Shown one piece after another: positions 1-5,882 of a stretch of DNA of 6,770 bases (position 1 is the first letter of the stretch; the number at the start of each line of letters is the position of its first letter). The notes below the pieces were generated by a model. It did no database searches. It worked only from the letters and a program-made list of their open reading frames with translations, and was not told the origin of the DNA. The position numbers were made by a program, and so were the translations under genes. Source of the stretch: Firmicutes bacterium UBA5454 (lineage in GTDB: Bacteria > Bacillota > Clostridia > Caldicoprobacterales > DTU083); assembly GCA_002426555.1 (NCBI GenBank), contig DIQU01000107.1, positions 1-6,770 on the forward strand, in the 5' to 3' direction.

Positions 1-98
1 GTTACGAGTTACGAGTTACGGGATACGGGTTGCGGGTTACGGGTTACGGGATACGGGTTGCGGGTCACGAGTTACGGGTTGCGAGGTGCGAGGTGCTA
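1..98. repeat. Heptanucleotide tandem array, 14 units
   Basis: Fourteen consecutive 7-bp units can be read without a gap. Variants are GTTACGG, GATACGG, GTTGCGG, GTTACGA, GTCACGA, GTTGCGA, GGTGCGA and finally GGTGCTA. Units 3-5 and 7-9 have the same order (GTTACGG, GATACGG, GTTGCGG), giving a 28-bp higher-order period. The units become more degenerate toward position 98. GGG tracts at 20, 27, 34, 41, 48, 55 and 62 are each separated by 4 nt, which is a G-quadruplex-compatible pattern on the plus strand. The array may continue left of the window. A second array in the same orientation begins at 6748. It is not coding: an open frame through it gives only low-complexity peptide. Confidence 0.95.
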
Positions 99-114
99 AG
101 CTCCAGGCGATGAT

Positions 115-142
115 AGATCCTTCGCTGGCGCTCAGGATGACA
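115..142. repeat. Dispersed imperfect-palindrome repeat (CCTTCGCTGGCGCTCAGG core)
   Basis: The segment reads AGATCCTTCGCTGGCG and then CTCAGGATGACA. The arms ATCCT and AGGAT are inverted around a GC-rich centre. On the minus strand it reads as GTCATCCTGAGCG followed by CAGCGAAGGATC. From general knowledge, sequences of this kind occur as dispersed intergenic repeats in many bacterial genomes and are often mistranslated as short hypothetical proteins containing LSASEGS-like peptide. It lies just past the heptamer array in gene-free DNA. Recognition is from memory; copy number in this genome cannot be judged from one window. Confidence 0.6.
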
Positions 143-215
143 TTTGTAAAGAGGGAACATTGGCCATCCTGGTGCTTTTTCGTTAATAAACAGGGGGATG
201 ACACTTGTAAAGAGG
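135..215. repeat. 20-bp direct repeat pair (GGATGACAYTTGTAAAGAGG)
   Basis: GGATGACATTTGTAAAGAGG at 135-154 recurs at 196-215 with one substitution (C for T at the ninth base), a 61-bp offset. The first copy overlaps the end of the dispersed repeat at 115-142, so the GGATGACA part is shared. This suggests two overlapping or partial copies of one intergenic repeat family. CATCCTG at 165-171 is also the inverse of CAGGATG at 133-139, so the interval can fold. No coding function is evident. Confidence 0.75.
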
Positions 216-218
216 TGT

Positions 219-251
219 GAAGGAGGGCCTCCACTTAAGGAAACCCCCTTC
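219..251. terminator. Candidate hairpin downstream of the transporter genes, no U-tract
   Basis: GAAGGAGGG at 219-227 pairs with CCCCCTTC at 244-251 with one bulged base. An inner CCT (228-230) and AGG (238-240) can extend the stem. It lies 113 nt past the stop codon of the binding-protein gene, where a terminator for the minus-strand transcript would be expected. No T-run follows on the minus strand (the next bases are ACACCTCTTT), so an intrinsic terminator is only weakly supported. It could equally be part of the intergenic repeat. Confidence 0.3.
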
Positions 252-294
252 AGTCATGCTAAACCTCTGAGAATTTTATTGATCTCGTTTCACG

Positions 295-363
295 TTGATT
301 GGTCTACGTTAATTGGGCTGCGTGATTGGTTTACGATAATTAGTCTATATTGATTAGTCTGTG
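295..363. repeat. Degenerate 14-bp tandem array next to the lipoprotein stop codon
   Basis: Five units can be aligned: TTGATTGGTCTACG (295-308), TTAATTGGGCTGCG (309-322), TGATTGGTTTACG (323-335, one base short), ATAATTAGTCTATA (336-349) and TTGATTAGTCTGTG (350-363). A partial relative, TTGATCTCGTTTCACG, precedes them at 279-294. The array ends one base before the TAA stop (complement of 365-367) of the solute-binding protein gene, so it forms the start of that transcript's 3' untranslated region. The second half of each unit (GTCTACG, GGCTGCG, GTTTACG) resembles the GTTACGG and GTTGCGG heptamers at positions 1-98. Confidence 0.8.
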
Positions 364-364
364 C

Positions 365-2077
365 TTATTGATATTCTTCTGCTGTTTTCTTTGCATTATT
401 CCAACCTTCAAGTGAAGAATCATAGACATCCTTAAGACCCAATCCTTCAGCTTTGGTCATCATTTCGTCGTAAAGGCTGTTGAATTCCGCTTCATCTTTG
501 GCAAATACCATTTTCCATGAAGAGGATTTGACAATATCACCAATCTGAGCTGCTTTTGCGCTTATCTCATCTGTCATCGGTGCCACCAGGTTCTTCGCAA
601 GAGGCATTTCCAATGTCAGGTTGTTTCCTTTTAAATAATCCACTGAAGTCTGATAACCGGTTGCAGCAGTCCAGTCTTTCTGCAGCTTGGTCTGATACTC
701 TATATTATGTTGTTTTGTGGATTCCCATAAGGTATGATGAATCGGTTCTCCTGTATCCGGGTTGATAAAGGCATAAGTAAGTCCATTAAATCCAAGAATC
801 CGATAGCCGTCTCCCCATTTGCCGCCTTCGGGCAGCTCTTGATTAGGATCATCAATATATTTCCAGGCTTCATCTGTCAAGCTTGGTTTGCTGCCATCAA
901 TCTTCCAGGTCTCCTTTTCAGGCCCGTTGAACAACAATTGCAGTCCGTCGATTGAATACATAAAATCAACATATCTCAAGCATGCATCAATATTCTTAGT
1001 CTCTGCGCCGATAGCAATAGGCCATGTTGCACCAATTTTGTTTTCACCTGCAATCAAAGTTTTTGTATTTTCAGGCACTACAAGAGCAAAGCCTTTGGGC
1101 TCGTCGGCGTTGGTGTTTTCTACAGTGTTAAAGGTATCATTGAACCATGGCCACCAGCTGAAAAATACCCTGCCTTCCGTAAGTTTATCCTTTGCAGTTG
1201 CATAGGTCTGTGTTAGAGAGTCCGGATCTAAAATCCCCAGCTGATTTGCCTCAAAGTAGAATTTCAAAGCATTGATGTATTCGCTGTCTTTATCAAGAAT
1301 GTTCATTGTCTCTCCAGTGTCAAAATCCACCTGAAGGAATGGCAGCTGTGCCAGTTGATCGCCGCAATCCTTACCTATGGTAGGGGAGAGTTCCGTCCCC
1401 AGGAACATGCTGTAATTATCCCAATCCTTCCATAGAGTAATCCCATAGGTTTTTTTGCCATCTGCATTCGTCGGCTCTGCATCCTGCATCTGCTTGAGAA
1501 CAGGCAGATAGTCATCAAAGGTTTTAATCTCCGGCGAACCTATCTTCTCGTAAAGATCCCAGCGAAGGTAGGGACCCCAATTTGTCTCAGCACCGAAAGC
1601 AGCCGGTCCCGCCTCATTGGGAATGGCATAGAGATTGCCTGTGTCGTTGCTGATATTGTCACGATAATATTGCATGGCTGTAGATGCATTTTTTTCTACA
1701 TTTGGCAGCTTATCCAGATGCTCGTCAAGATTAGTAAGAAGCTCGGCTCGTATAGCATTTTGAACATCTTTCGTGGAGTTGAAGATTACTATATCAGGTA
1801 ACTCCCCGCCAGCCATTAAGGCTTGAAGCTTCTCCTGGGCTTGATCGCCCGTCGGTAATATGTTTAGTGAAACTCCAGCCTCTTCCTTTAGTATTTTCCC
1901 CCACCAGGTATTGTCATAGACTCCAGCAGCTGTTGTTGATGCTGTTGATGTTGAAAACACATCAATCTGCACAGCTTGTTTTGATTTATCTGAGGGAGTC
2001 ATTCCACAGCCTGTAATTGTCACAAGCATCGCTGTTATCAGTACGGTGAGAATTGCATAGTGGATCTTTTTGTACAT
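365..2077 (-). CDS. ABC transporter extracellular solute-binding lipoprotein (LplA-type, CUT1 sugar importer)
   Basis: The 570-residue product is a lipid-anchored substrate-capture protein for the two permeases encoded just upstream. Residues 1-24 form a lipoprotein signal: a YKK basic start, a hydrophobic stretch, and lipobox I-T-G-C with Cys24 as the lipidation site. The mature part has the look of family 1 extracellular solute-binding proteins of the LplA/LipO type: the GELPDIVIF segment near residue 95, GNLYAIPNEAG near 150, and a WGPYLRWDLYEKIG segment. Length fits this large-SBP group. The start is firm: AAGGAGGAG (complement of 2084-2092) sits 6 nt before ATG. A 114-nt spacer separates it from permease 2. 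The substrate is probably an oligosaccharide or sugar derivative by family, but the sequence does not identify it and no glycoside hydrolase gene is nearby. The name lplA is avoided as a symbol because it also denotes lipoate ligase. Confidence 0.94.
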   Translation of the reverse strand: MYKKIHYAILTVLITAMLVTITGCGMTPSDKSKQAVQIDVFSTSTASTTAAGVYDNTWWGKILKEEAGVSLNILPTGDQAQEKLQALMAGGELPDIVIFNSTKDVQNAIRAELLTNLDEHLDKLPNVEKNASTAMQYYRDNISNDTGNLYAIPNEAGPAAFGAETNWGPYLRWDLYEKIGSPEIKTFDDYLPVLKQMQDAEPTNADGKKTYGITLWKDWDNYSMFLGTELSPTIGKDCGDQLAQLPFLQVDFDTGETMNILDKDSEYINALKFYFEANQLGILDPDSLTQTYATAKDKLTEGRVFFSWWPWFNDTFNTVENTNADEPKGFALVVPENTKTLIAGENKIGATWPIAIGAETKNIDACLRYVDFMYSIDGLQLLFNGPEKETWKIDGSKPSLTDEAWKYIDDPNQELPEGGKWGDGYRILGFNGLTYAFINPDTGEPIHHTLWESTKQHNIEYQTKLQKDWTAATGYQTSVDYLKGNNLTLEMPLAKNLVAPMTDEISAKAAQIGDIVKSSSWKMVFAKDEAEFNSLYDEMMTKAEGLGLKDVYDSSLEGWNNAKKTAEEYQ

Positions 2078-2109
2078 AATTGTCTCCTCCTTTTAATATT
2101 AGGTAGTTG

Positions 2110-2125
2110 GTTTATTATAATAAAC
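2110..2125. promoter_or_regulatory. 16-bp perfect palindrome upstream of the lipoprotein gene
   Basis: GTTTATTATAATAAAC is a perfect 16-bp palindrome lying 32 nt before the lipoprotein ATG. It contains TATAAT on the minus strand, so it could be a -10 element for an internal promoter, an operator, or both. No good -35 box is seen 16-18 bp upstream. A small inverted pair AACGG (2123-2127) and CCGTT (2135-2139) overlaps its edge. Either element could act at RNA level to set the binding protein's expression relative to the permeases. Role unproven. Confidence 0.45.
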
Positions 2126-2150
2126 GGCTTTAAACCGTTATCATCTTGGA

Positions 2151-2191
2151 TTTATCGCCCTTCTACGCTTTAGGTTTATCGCCCTTCAACG
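2151..2191. repeat. 17-bp direct repeat pair between permease 2 and lipoprotein genes
   Basis: TTTATCGCCCTTCTACG at 2151-2167 and TTTATCGCCCTTCAACG at 2175-2191 match at 16 of 17 positions, with a 24-bp offset. The second copy begins immediately after the permease 2 stop codon (TGA, complement of 2192-2194). On the transcript they read as two tandem copies of CGTNGAAGGGCGATAAA. They may be a local duplication or paired protein-binding sites. Confidence 0.8.
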
Positions 2192-3112
2192 TCAGCCCTT
2201 TATGGCTCCAATCATAATACCCTTTACAAAATAGCGCTGTAAGAAGGGATAAACAAACAGTATGGGTAAAACAACCACGAATGATATTGTCATACGTACT
2301 GAGGTGGGAGTTAAAAGACGATTGGCTGCCAAACTAAGATTCATGGACTGAGAAGAACGCATAGCCATAGCAAGGGCGTTAACCTCGTTAAGGTATTGAT
2401 ACATAACATACTGCAAGGTAAAAAGTTCTTGGGATTGTATTAAATATAATGTATCCAAAAAGGAATTCCATTGACCGGCACTGGAAAAGACAGCTATTGT
2501 TGCCAGTATGGGAGTGGATAATGGCAGGATAATTCTAAAATACCTAACCGCATATCCGCCCCCGTCTATTTGAACAGATTCCTCTAAAGAAGCAGGTATT
2601 TGCTCAATAAATGTTTTAAATAGTATTACATAGAATGGAACGACCACGGTAGGTAGTATATAAGCCAGGTAATTATCATATAATCCTATTGCTTTCATTG
2701 TGACAAACCAGGGAATGAGCCCTGCATTGAAATACATAGCGATAACAACAAAGCGGTACCAGAACTTCCGTTTCCAGAATTCAGGCTTGCAAAACACATA
2801 TCCCAAAAAAGATGACCCAATCAAGGTTAGCAACGTCCCTATGACCGTTCTAGTAACAGAGATAAAAGCAGCCTGACCGATCCCCCTGAGTTTGAACACT
2901 TCCAGATAATTTCTAAAATGGATGCCTTTTGGTACAAAAAGTATATCGCCGGCAGATGCAAGCTTGTTGTCACTTATGGTATTAATGAAAATATAATAAA
3001 ATGGAAAGACACACACTAATGTAAAGATAGTAAACAAGGTCATAACTAATATTTTAAAAATGATATCATCTGATTTTTTGTCTGATTTTTCTTTACCTTT
3101 TAAGCTTTTCAT
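2192..3112 (-). CDS. ABC transporter permease 2, carbohydrate (LplC/YtcP-type)
   Basis: This 306-residue integral membrane protein is the second half of the importer's transmembrane channel. A charged Lys-rich N-terminus (residues 1-18) leads into a first membrane segment at about 20-45. More hydrophobic segments lie near 84-106, 118-135, 147-168, 198-215 and 272-292. The cytoplasmic EAA loop that contacts the ATPase is at 177-197 (EESVQIDGGG to ILP). The C-terminus (YPFLQRYFVKGIMIGAIKG) is the characteristic ending of the LplC/YtcP group of binding-protein-dependent permeases. Length is normal for the family. The start is supported by AAGGAG (complement of 3120-3125) 7 nt before ATG. It follows permease 1 after 53 nt and surely shares its transcript. 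The ATPase partner is not encoded here. Confidence 0.95.
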   Translation of the reverse strand: MKSLKGKEKSDKKSDDIIFKILVMTLFTIFTLVCVFPFYYIFINTISDNKLASAGDILFVPKGIHFRNYLEVFKLRGIGQAAFISVTRTVIGTLLTLIGSSFLGYVFCKPEFWKRKFWYRFVVIAMYFNAGLIPWFVTMKAIGLYDNYLAYILPTVVVPFYVILFKTFIEQIPASLEESVQIDGGGYAVRYFRIILPLSTPILATIAVFSSAGQWNSFLDTLYLIQSQELFTLQYVMYQYLNEVNALAMAMRSSQSMNLSLAANRLLTPTSVRMTISFVVVLPILFVYPFLQRYFVKGIMIGAIKG

Positions 3113-3145
3113 TTTGATTCTCCTTCGGGCAAAGATTTAAACAGA

Positions 3146-3164
3146 GGTTCAAATGCGGTTCAAA
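3146..3164. repeat. Short direct repeat GGTTCAAA x2
   Basis: GGTTCAAA occurs at 3146-3153 and 3157-3164, offset by 11 bp, about one helical turn. It lies in the 53-nt gap between the two permease genes. The second copy extends to GGTTCAAACC, whose ends are inverted. Too short to assign a function; it may be chance. Confidence 0.4.
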
Positions 3165-3165
3165 C

Positions 3166-4095
3166 CTAGATAATGGATTCCTTACGAACGAGCTTGGAAA
3201 GATTATTTGCAAAGAACAGCAAAGCTATGCTTACCACAGACTTAAGTACACCAACTGCAGTTGAATATGAAATGTTCTGTCCAACCATTCCCATGTTATA
3301 GACATAAAGATCCAACACTTCTATGGCGCTTTTATTCAATGGGTTTTGAAACATGTAATACTGCTCCATTCCATTGTTGAGGAAGTTGGCTATGGATAAG
3401 AGTAACAGCACAAAATAAGTAGGCAATATACCCGGTACAGTAATATGCCACATGCATTGGTATCTGTTAGCACCATCTACTTTTGCCGCCTCGTATTGTT
3501 CTGCATCAATTGATGTTATGGCAGCTATGTACATAATCATGTTCCATCCCAGGGTCTTCCACAGAGTATAGCCCGTCATTGTCAGCCACACATGCTTAGA
3601 GCTTGCAAGGAAATTTAACTGTGTATCGATGGCGTTTATAGACATTAAAAAGCGGTTTAAAAACCCGTCTTCTACAGAAAAAATGGACCATGCAACGGAG
3701 TAGACCAACACCCAACTGATGAAATTGGGCAGTGTCGTGAGGGTTTGAACGGTGCTGCGTATCGGCTTCGATTTTATTTCCATCAATAATATTGCAAAAA
3801 TAGCAGGGACAACAGAGGTTAATATGTTAAGAGAGCTAATCCCAAATGTATTTTTAAGCACTCTCAGGATTTCCCCTCTGGATATTGGATTATCAACCAT
3901 GGATCTAAAAAACTTCAAACCCACAAATGTACAATCCTTAAGATTCATGCCGGCATGATAATCAAAGAAGGCATAAGCCCAACCATATAACGGTAAATAG
4001 CTGAATATAAAAACAGCGATTAAAAGAGGTAAGGAAGCTAAAAATAATTGAAATCCGGATTTTTTTACAGCACTGCTTTTCCGTTTGACAGAAAT
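3166..4095 (-). CDS. ABC transporter permease 1, carbohydrate (LplB-type), apparent ATT start
   Basis: The product is the first channel subunit of the sugar importer, 309 residues if read from ATT at 4095-4093. The first ATG in frame (3948-3946) would give only 260 residues and remove the first membrane segment. Upstream of it the frame stays open and encodes clear family sequence: a basic start (SVKRKSSAVKKSGFQLF), then a hydrophobic helix, then FSYLPLYGWAYAFFDY, the expected N-terminus of LplB-type permeases. An in-frame TAG lies directly before the ATT, and no ATG, GTG, TTG or CTG occurs in frame between them. A GGAG (complement of 4106-4109) is 10 nt before the ATT. The EAA loop is at about 202-225 (YEAAKVDGAN to ILP). 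Alternatives are a +1 shift at the A7 run (4060-4066) from an ATG at 4105 or 4111, or a sequencing error. Identity is firm; the start is not. Confidence 0.85.
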   Translation of the reverse strand: MSVKRKSSAVKKSGFQLFLASLPLLIAVFIFSYLPLYGWAYAFFDYHAGMNLKDCTFVGLKFFRSMVDNPISRGEILRVLKNTFGISSLNILTSVVPAIFAILLMEIKSKPIRSTVQTLTTLPNFISWVLVYSVAWSIFSVEDGFLNRFLMSINAIDTQLNFLASSKHVWLTMTGYTLWKTLGWNMIMYIAAITSIDAEQYEAAKVDGANRYQCMWHITVPGILPTYFVLLLLSIANFLNNGMEQYYMFQNPLNKSAIEVLDLYVYNMGMVGQNISYSTAVGVLKSVVSIALLFFANNLSKLVRKESII

Positions 4096-4105
4096 CTACC
4101 CCCAT

Positions 4106-4109
4106 CTCC
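4106..4109 (-). promoter_or_regulatory. Ribosome binding site for permease 1
   Basis: On the minus strand the sequence reads TTTAATGGAGATGGGGGTAG and then ATT. The GGAG is 10 nt from the ATT, a workable spacing. It directly abuts the out-of-frame ATG at 4105-4103, which is too close to serve it, and it overlaps the ATG at 4111-4109. The G5 run at 4103-4099 is only 3 nt from ATT. This favours initiation at ATT over the nearby ATGs. Confidence 0.5.
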
Positions 4110-4145
4110 ATTAAATCCGTGTGATTGTCAGCCTATTGCATTATT

Positions 4146-4173
4146 AGTATAAATGAAATTAAATATTAGTAAA
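4146..4173 (-). promoter_or_regulatory. Candidate sigma-A promoter for the transporter operon
   Basis: On the minus strand, TTTACT (complement of 4168-4173) and TATACT (complement of 4146-4151) are separated by 16 bp and resemble -35 (4/6) and -10 (5/6) hexamers. Transcription would begin near 4138, leaving a leader of about 40 nt before the permease 1 start. Both hexamers lie in repeated TACTAATA elements (4142-4149 and 4164-4171). The weak -35 fits a promoter needing an activator such as the neighbouring AraC-type regulator. This is a by-eye call in AT-rich DNA, so chance matches are likely. Confidence 0.4.
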
Positions 4174-4212
4174 ATAGTAACAATTATCCATTCTTGCACT
4201 AATTATGGGTAG

Positions 4213-4250
4213 AATTGAAAATCAATTACAATATTGAACATGACTGTAAT
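4213..4250. promoter_or_regulatory. Inverted repeats upstream of the transporter promoter
   Basis: Two overlapping inverted repeats are visible. AATTGA (4213-4218) and TCAATT (4222-4227) are separated by 3 bp. ATTACA (4225-4230) and TGTAAT (4245-4250) are separated by 14 bp. They lie 40-77 bp upstream of the proposed -35 hexamer, where activator sites are common. The region is AT-rich, so short symmetric matches are expected by chance. The rest of the 205-nt spacer (4096-4300) shows no gene and no GC-rich terminator hairpin after the regulator's stop codon. Confidence 0.3.
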
Positions 4251-4300
4251 ATGGAAATTATTAGAAAATATTATTTTTTTATTGTTAGAATGCTGATAAG

Positions 4301-5851
4301 TTACTTCTGGTATCTAAAATTCAGTGGAGACATGCCATATGCTTTTTTGAAAATTCGATTAAAGTAACTTTGATTGGATATGCCGATACAATACAGAATA
4401 TCTCGTATTTTCATATCTGTTTCAAGCAGGAGTATCCTGGATTCCTGGAGCCTGATTTCTGTCAGATAATCATTAAAGTACTTTCCTGTTTCTTCTTTGA
4501 AAAGTTGTCCAAGGTAGGCAGGGGTGACTTTAAGGTTGGAAGCAATCCTTTTAAGTGATAGGTCAGTGTGGTTATAATCTTTTCGAATTATATCCAAGGT
4601 GCGTCTTACCAACAAATGAAATGATTCCTTACGATTATTTATCAGCTCCAGGGATTGATCGATAATGTCTAAAAACCATTTCTCCAAGCTTCCCATGGAA
4701 TTTATTGTTTTCATTGCCGCAAATTCCTTTATTGCGGCACTGGACATTGATCCCGATGTATGTCCGGATTCCTTAATCTGCTTTACGAGGGTTGTCAAAA
4801 AAGGTATCATACACTTTTTAACAGTGTCTACCGGGTAAATTGAAACAGTGTCCAAAAATTCGTTTGCTATATTCAAGGTCGTCAAAAGTTCATTGGAACT
4901 AAGAGACTGAGCAAATTGTATTAAAGCCGGCTTACATCCAAGTCGATCAAACTCTCGCAACAATTCTCCATATAAAACAAAATTTACACCCGGAACTATA
5001 AAGCGGTAGTTTAGAAAACTCACTGCTTCTGCATAATCATGCGCAACACTTTCGGCACTATCTGACGCGGAGCCGATACAAGCAAATAGTTTTACCCCTC
5101 TTGTTGATAAGTCGGCACTGACTTTATTAAAAATCTGTTTGAGCTGATCCTGTCTTCTGTTGAGTTCATCTCCATAAAAAACAATTACAACCCTGTTAGA
5201 TCTGTCTATAAAGCATTCCCCTTCTATATCAGAAAAGAAATAATCCCGGCATTTTTTAAAAAGTAATTGTGCGTGTAATAGTTTTTGACTCTCTGTGCTG
5301 CTGTCAATAATGTCTATAACGCAGAGCTGATACCAGGGTGCAGAAAGATTGATATGCAGTAATTCTGCTCGTTCATAAAATTGATAGTCCTGTATTTCTC
5401 CGTGAACCCACCTGTCCAATATGTTGCTTTTAAAATCTGAAAGTCCTGATTCGTCTTGTAAAATACTGATACGATCCCGATCCAAATTCGCTATTGTTTT
5501 TTCGAGTGTCTTATCCAGTTCATTTTGATCGATGGGCTTAAGCAGATAATTCTCAACTTCAAGTAAGAGTGACTTCTTTACATAATCAAAATCACTATAC
5601 GAACTGATAACCACACTTCGAAGAAAGGGATTATGCTTTTTTGCTTCGGATATCAGGGTCAGCCCATCCATCTTTGGCATACGGACATCTGTAAACAGGA
5701 TGTCTATATTTTTCTGTTCCAGGATTGATAATGCAATTTCCCCGTTTTCAGCAGTTCCTGCCAACTCAATATTATATGATTCCCAATCTATCTGGCTGCA
5801 TAAACCGTGTATCAACATGGGCTCGTCATCAACAATCAGTATCTTATGCAT
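4301..5851 (-). CDS. YesN-type response regulator (REC plus AraC-family HTH)
   Basis: This 516-residue protein is a cytoplasmic two-component response regulator. The receiver domain (1-120) has the acidic pair Asp8-Asp9, phospho-acceptor Asp55 in TDVRMPKMDG, Ser83 and Lys105 in LLKP, so phosphorylation is expected. Residues about 174-285 resemble the degenerate GGDEF-like linker seen in YesN proteins (VIVFYGDE, then ACIGSASDS and DYAEAVSFLNYRF). The DNA-binding domain occupies about 412-516, with helix-turn-helix 1 at 431-456 and helix-turn-helix 2 at 481-513, ending in the AraC signature SYFNRIFKKAYGMSPLNFR. The start is supported by GAAAGGAT shortly before ATG. It follows the YitT gene after 31 nt and precedes the importer operon, which it probably activates. 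The usual partner, a YesM-type histidine kinase, is not in the window. Confidence 0.94.
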   Translation of the reverse strand: MHKILIVDDEPMLIHGLCSQIDWESYNIELAGTAENGEIALSILEQKNIDILFTDVRMPKMDGLTLISEAKKHNPFLRSVVISSYSDFDYVKKSLLLEVENYLLKPIDQNELDKTLEKTIANLDRDRISILQDESGLSDFKSNILDRWVHGEIQDYQFYERAELLHINLSAPWYQLCVIDIIDSSTESQKLLHAQLLFKKCRDYFFSDIEGECFIDRSNRVVIVFYGDELNRRQDQLKQIFNKVSADLSTRGVKLFACIGSASDSAESVAHDYAEAVSFLNYRFIVPGVNFVLYGELLREFDRLGCKPALIQFAQSLSSNELLTTLNIANEFLDTVSIYPVDTVKKCMIPFLTTLVKQIKESGHTSGSMSSAAIKEFAAMKTINSMGSLEKWFLDIIDQSLELINNRKESFHLLVRRTLDIIRKDYNHTDLSLKRIASNLKVTPAYLGQLFKEETGKYFNDYLTEIRLQESRILLLETDMKIRDILYCIGISNQSYFNRIFKKAYGMSPLNFRYQK

Positions 5852-5882
5852 GTGATAATCCTTTCTATGTATAGCACATTAA

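Noticed and set aside
1..98. Possible CRISPR array
   Set aside because: Units are 7 bp and contiguous, with no unique spacers and no cas genes nearby.
37..234. Open frame of 65 codons on the minus strand
   Set aside because: It consists of translated repeats (heptamer array and the dispersed palindromic repeat); the peptide ending in PVTRDPQPVSRNP is a repeat artefact.
556..1205. Three plus-strand open frames inside the lipoprotein gene
   Set aside because: They are antisense shadows of a strongly supported gene, with no ribosome binding site context or recognisable domains.
3752..3958. Plus-strand open frame opposite permease 1
   Set aside because: Antisense to conserved permease sequence and lacking any family feature.
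3964..4112. Short overlapping reading frame from ATG 4111 (about 49 codons) as a leader peptide gene
   Set aside because: It has no well-placed ribosome binding site and largely overlaps the permease coding frame; it matters only as a possible source of a +1 shift.
4271..4280. T-run after the regulator gene as an intrinsic terminator
   Set aside because: The run is T on the plus strand and therefore A on the transcript, with no GC-rich hairpin before it; readthrough from the regulator into the importer genes remains possible.
4370..4558. Plus-strand open frame opposite the HTH region of the regulator
   Set aside because: Antisense shadow of the conserved AraC domain.
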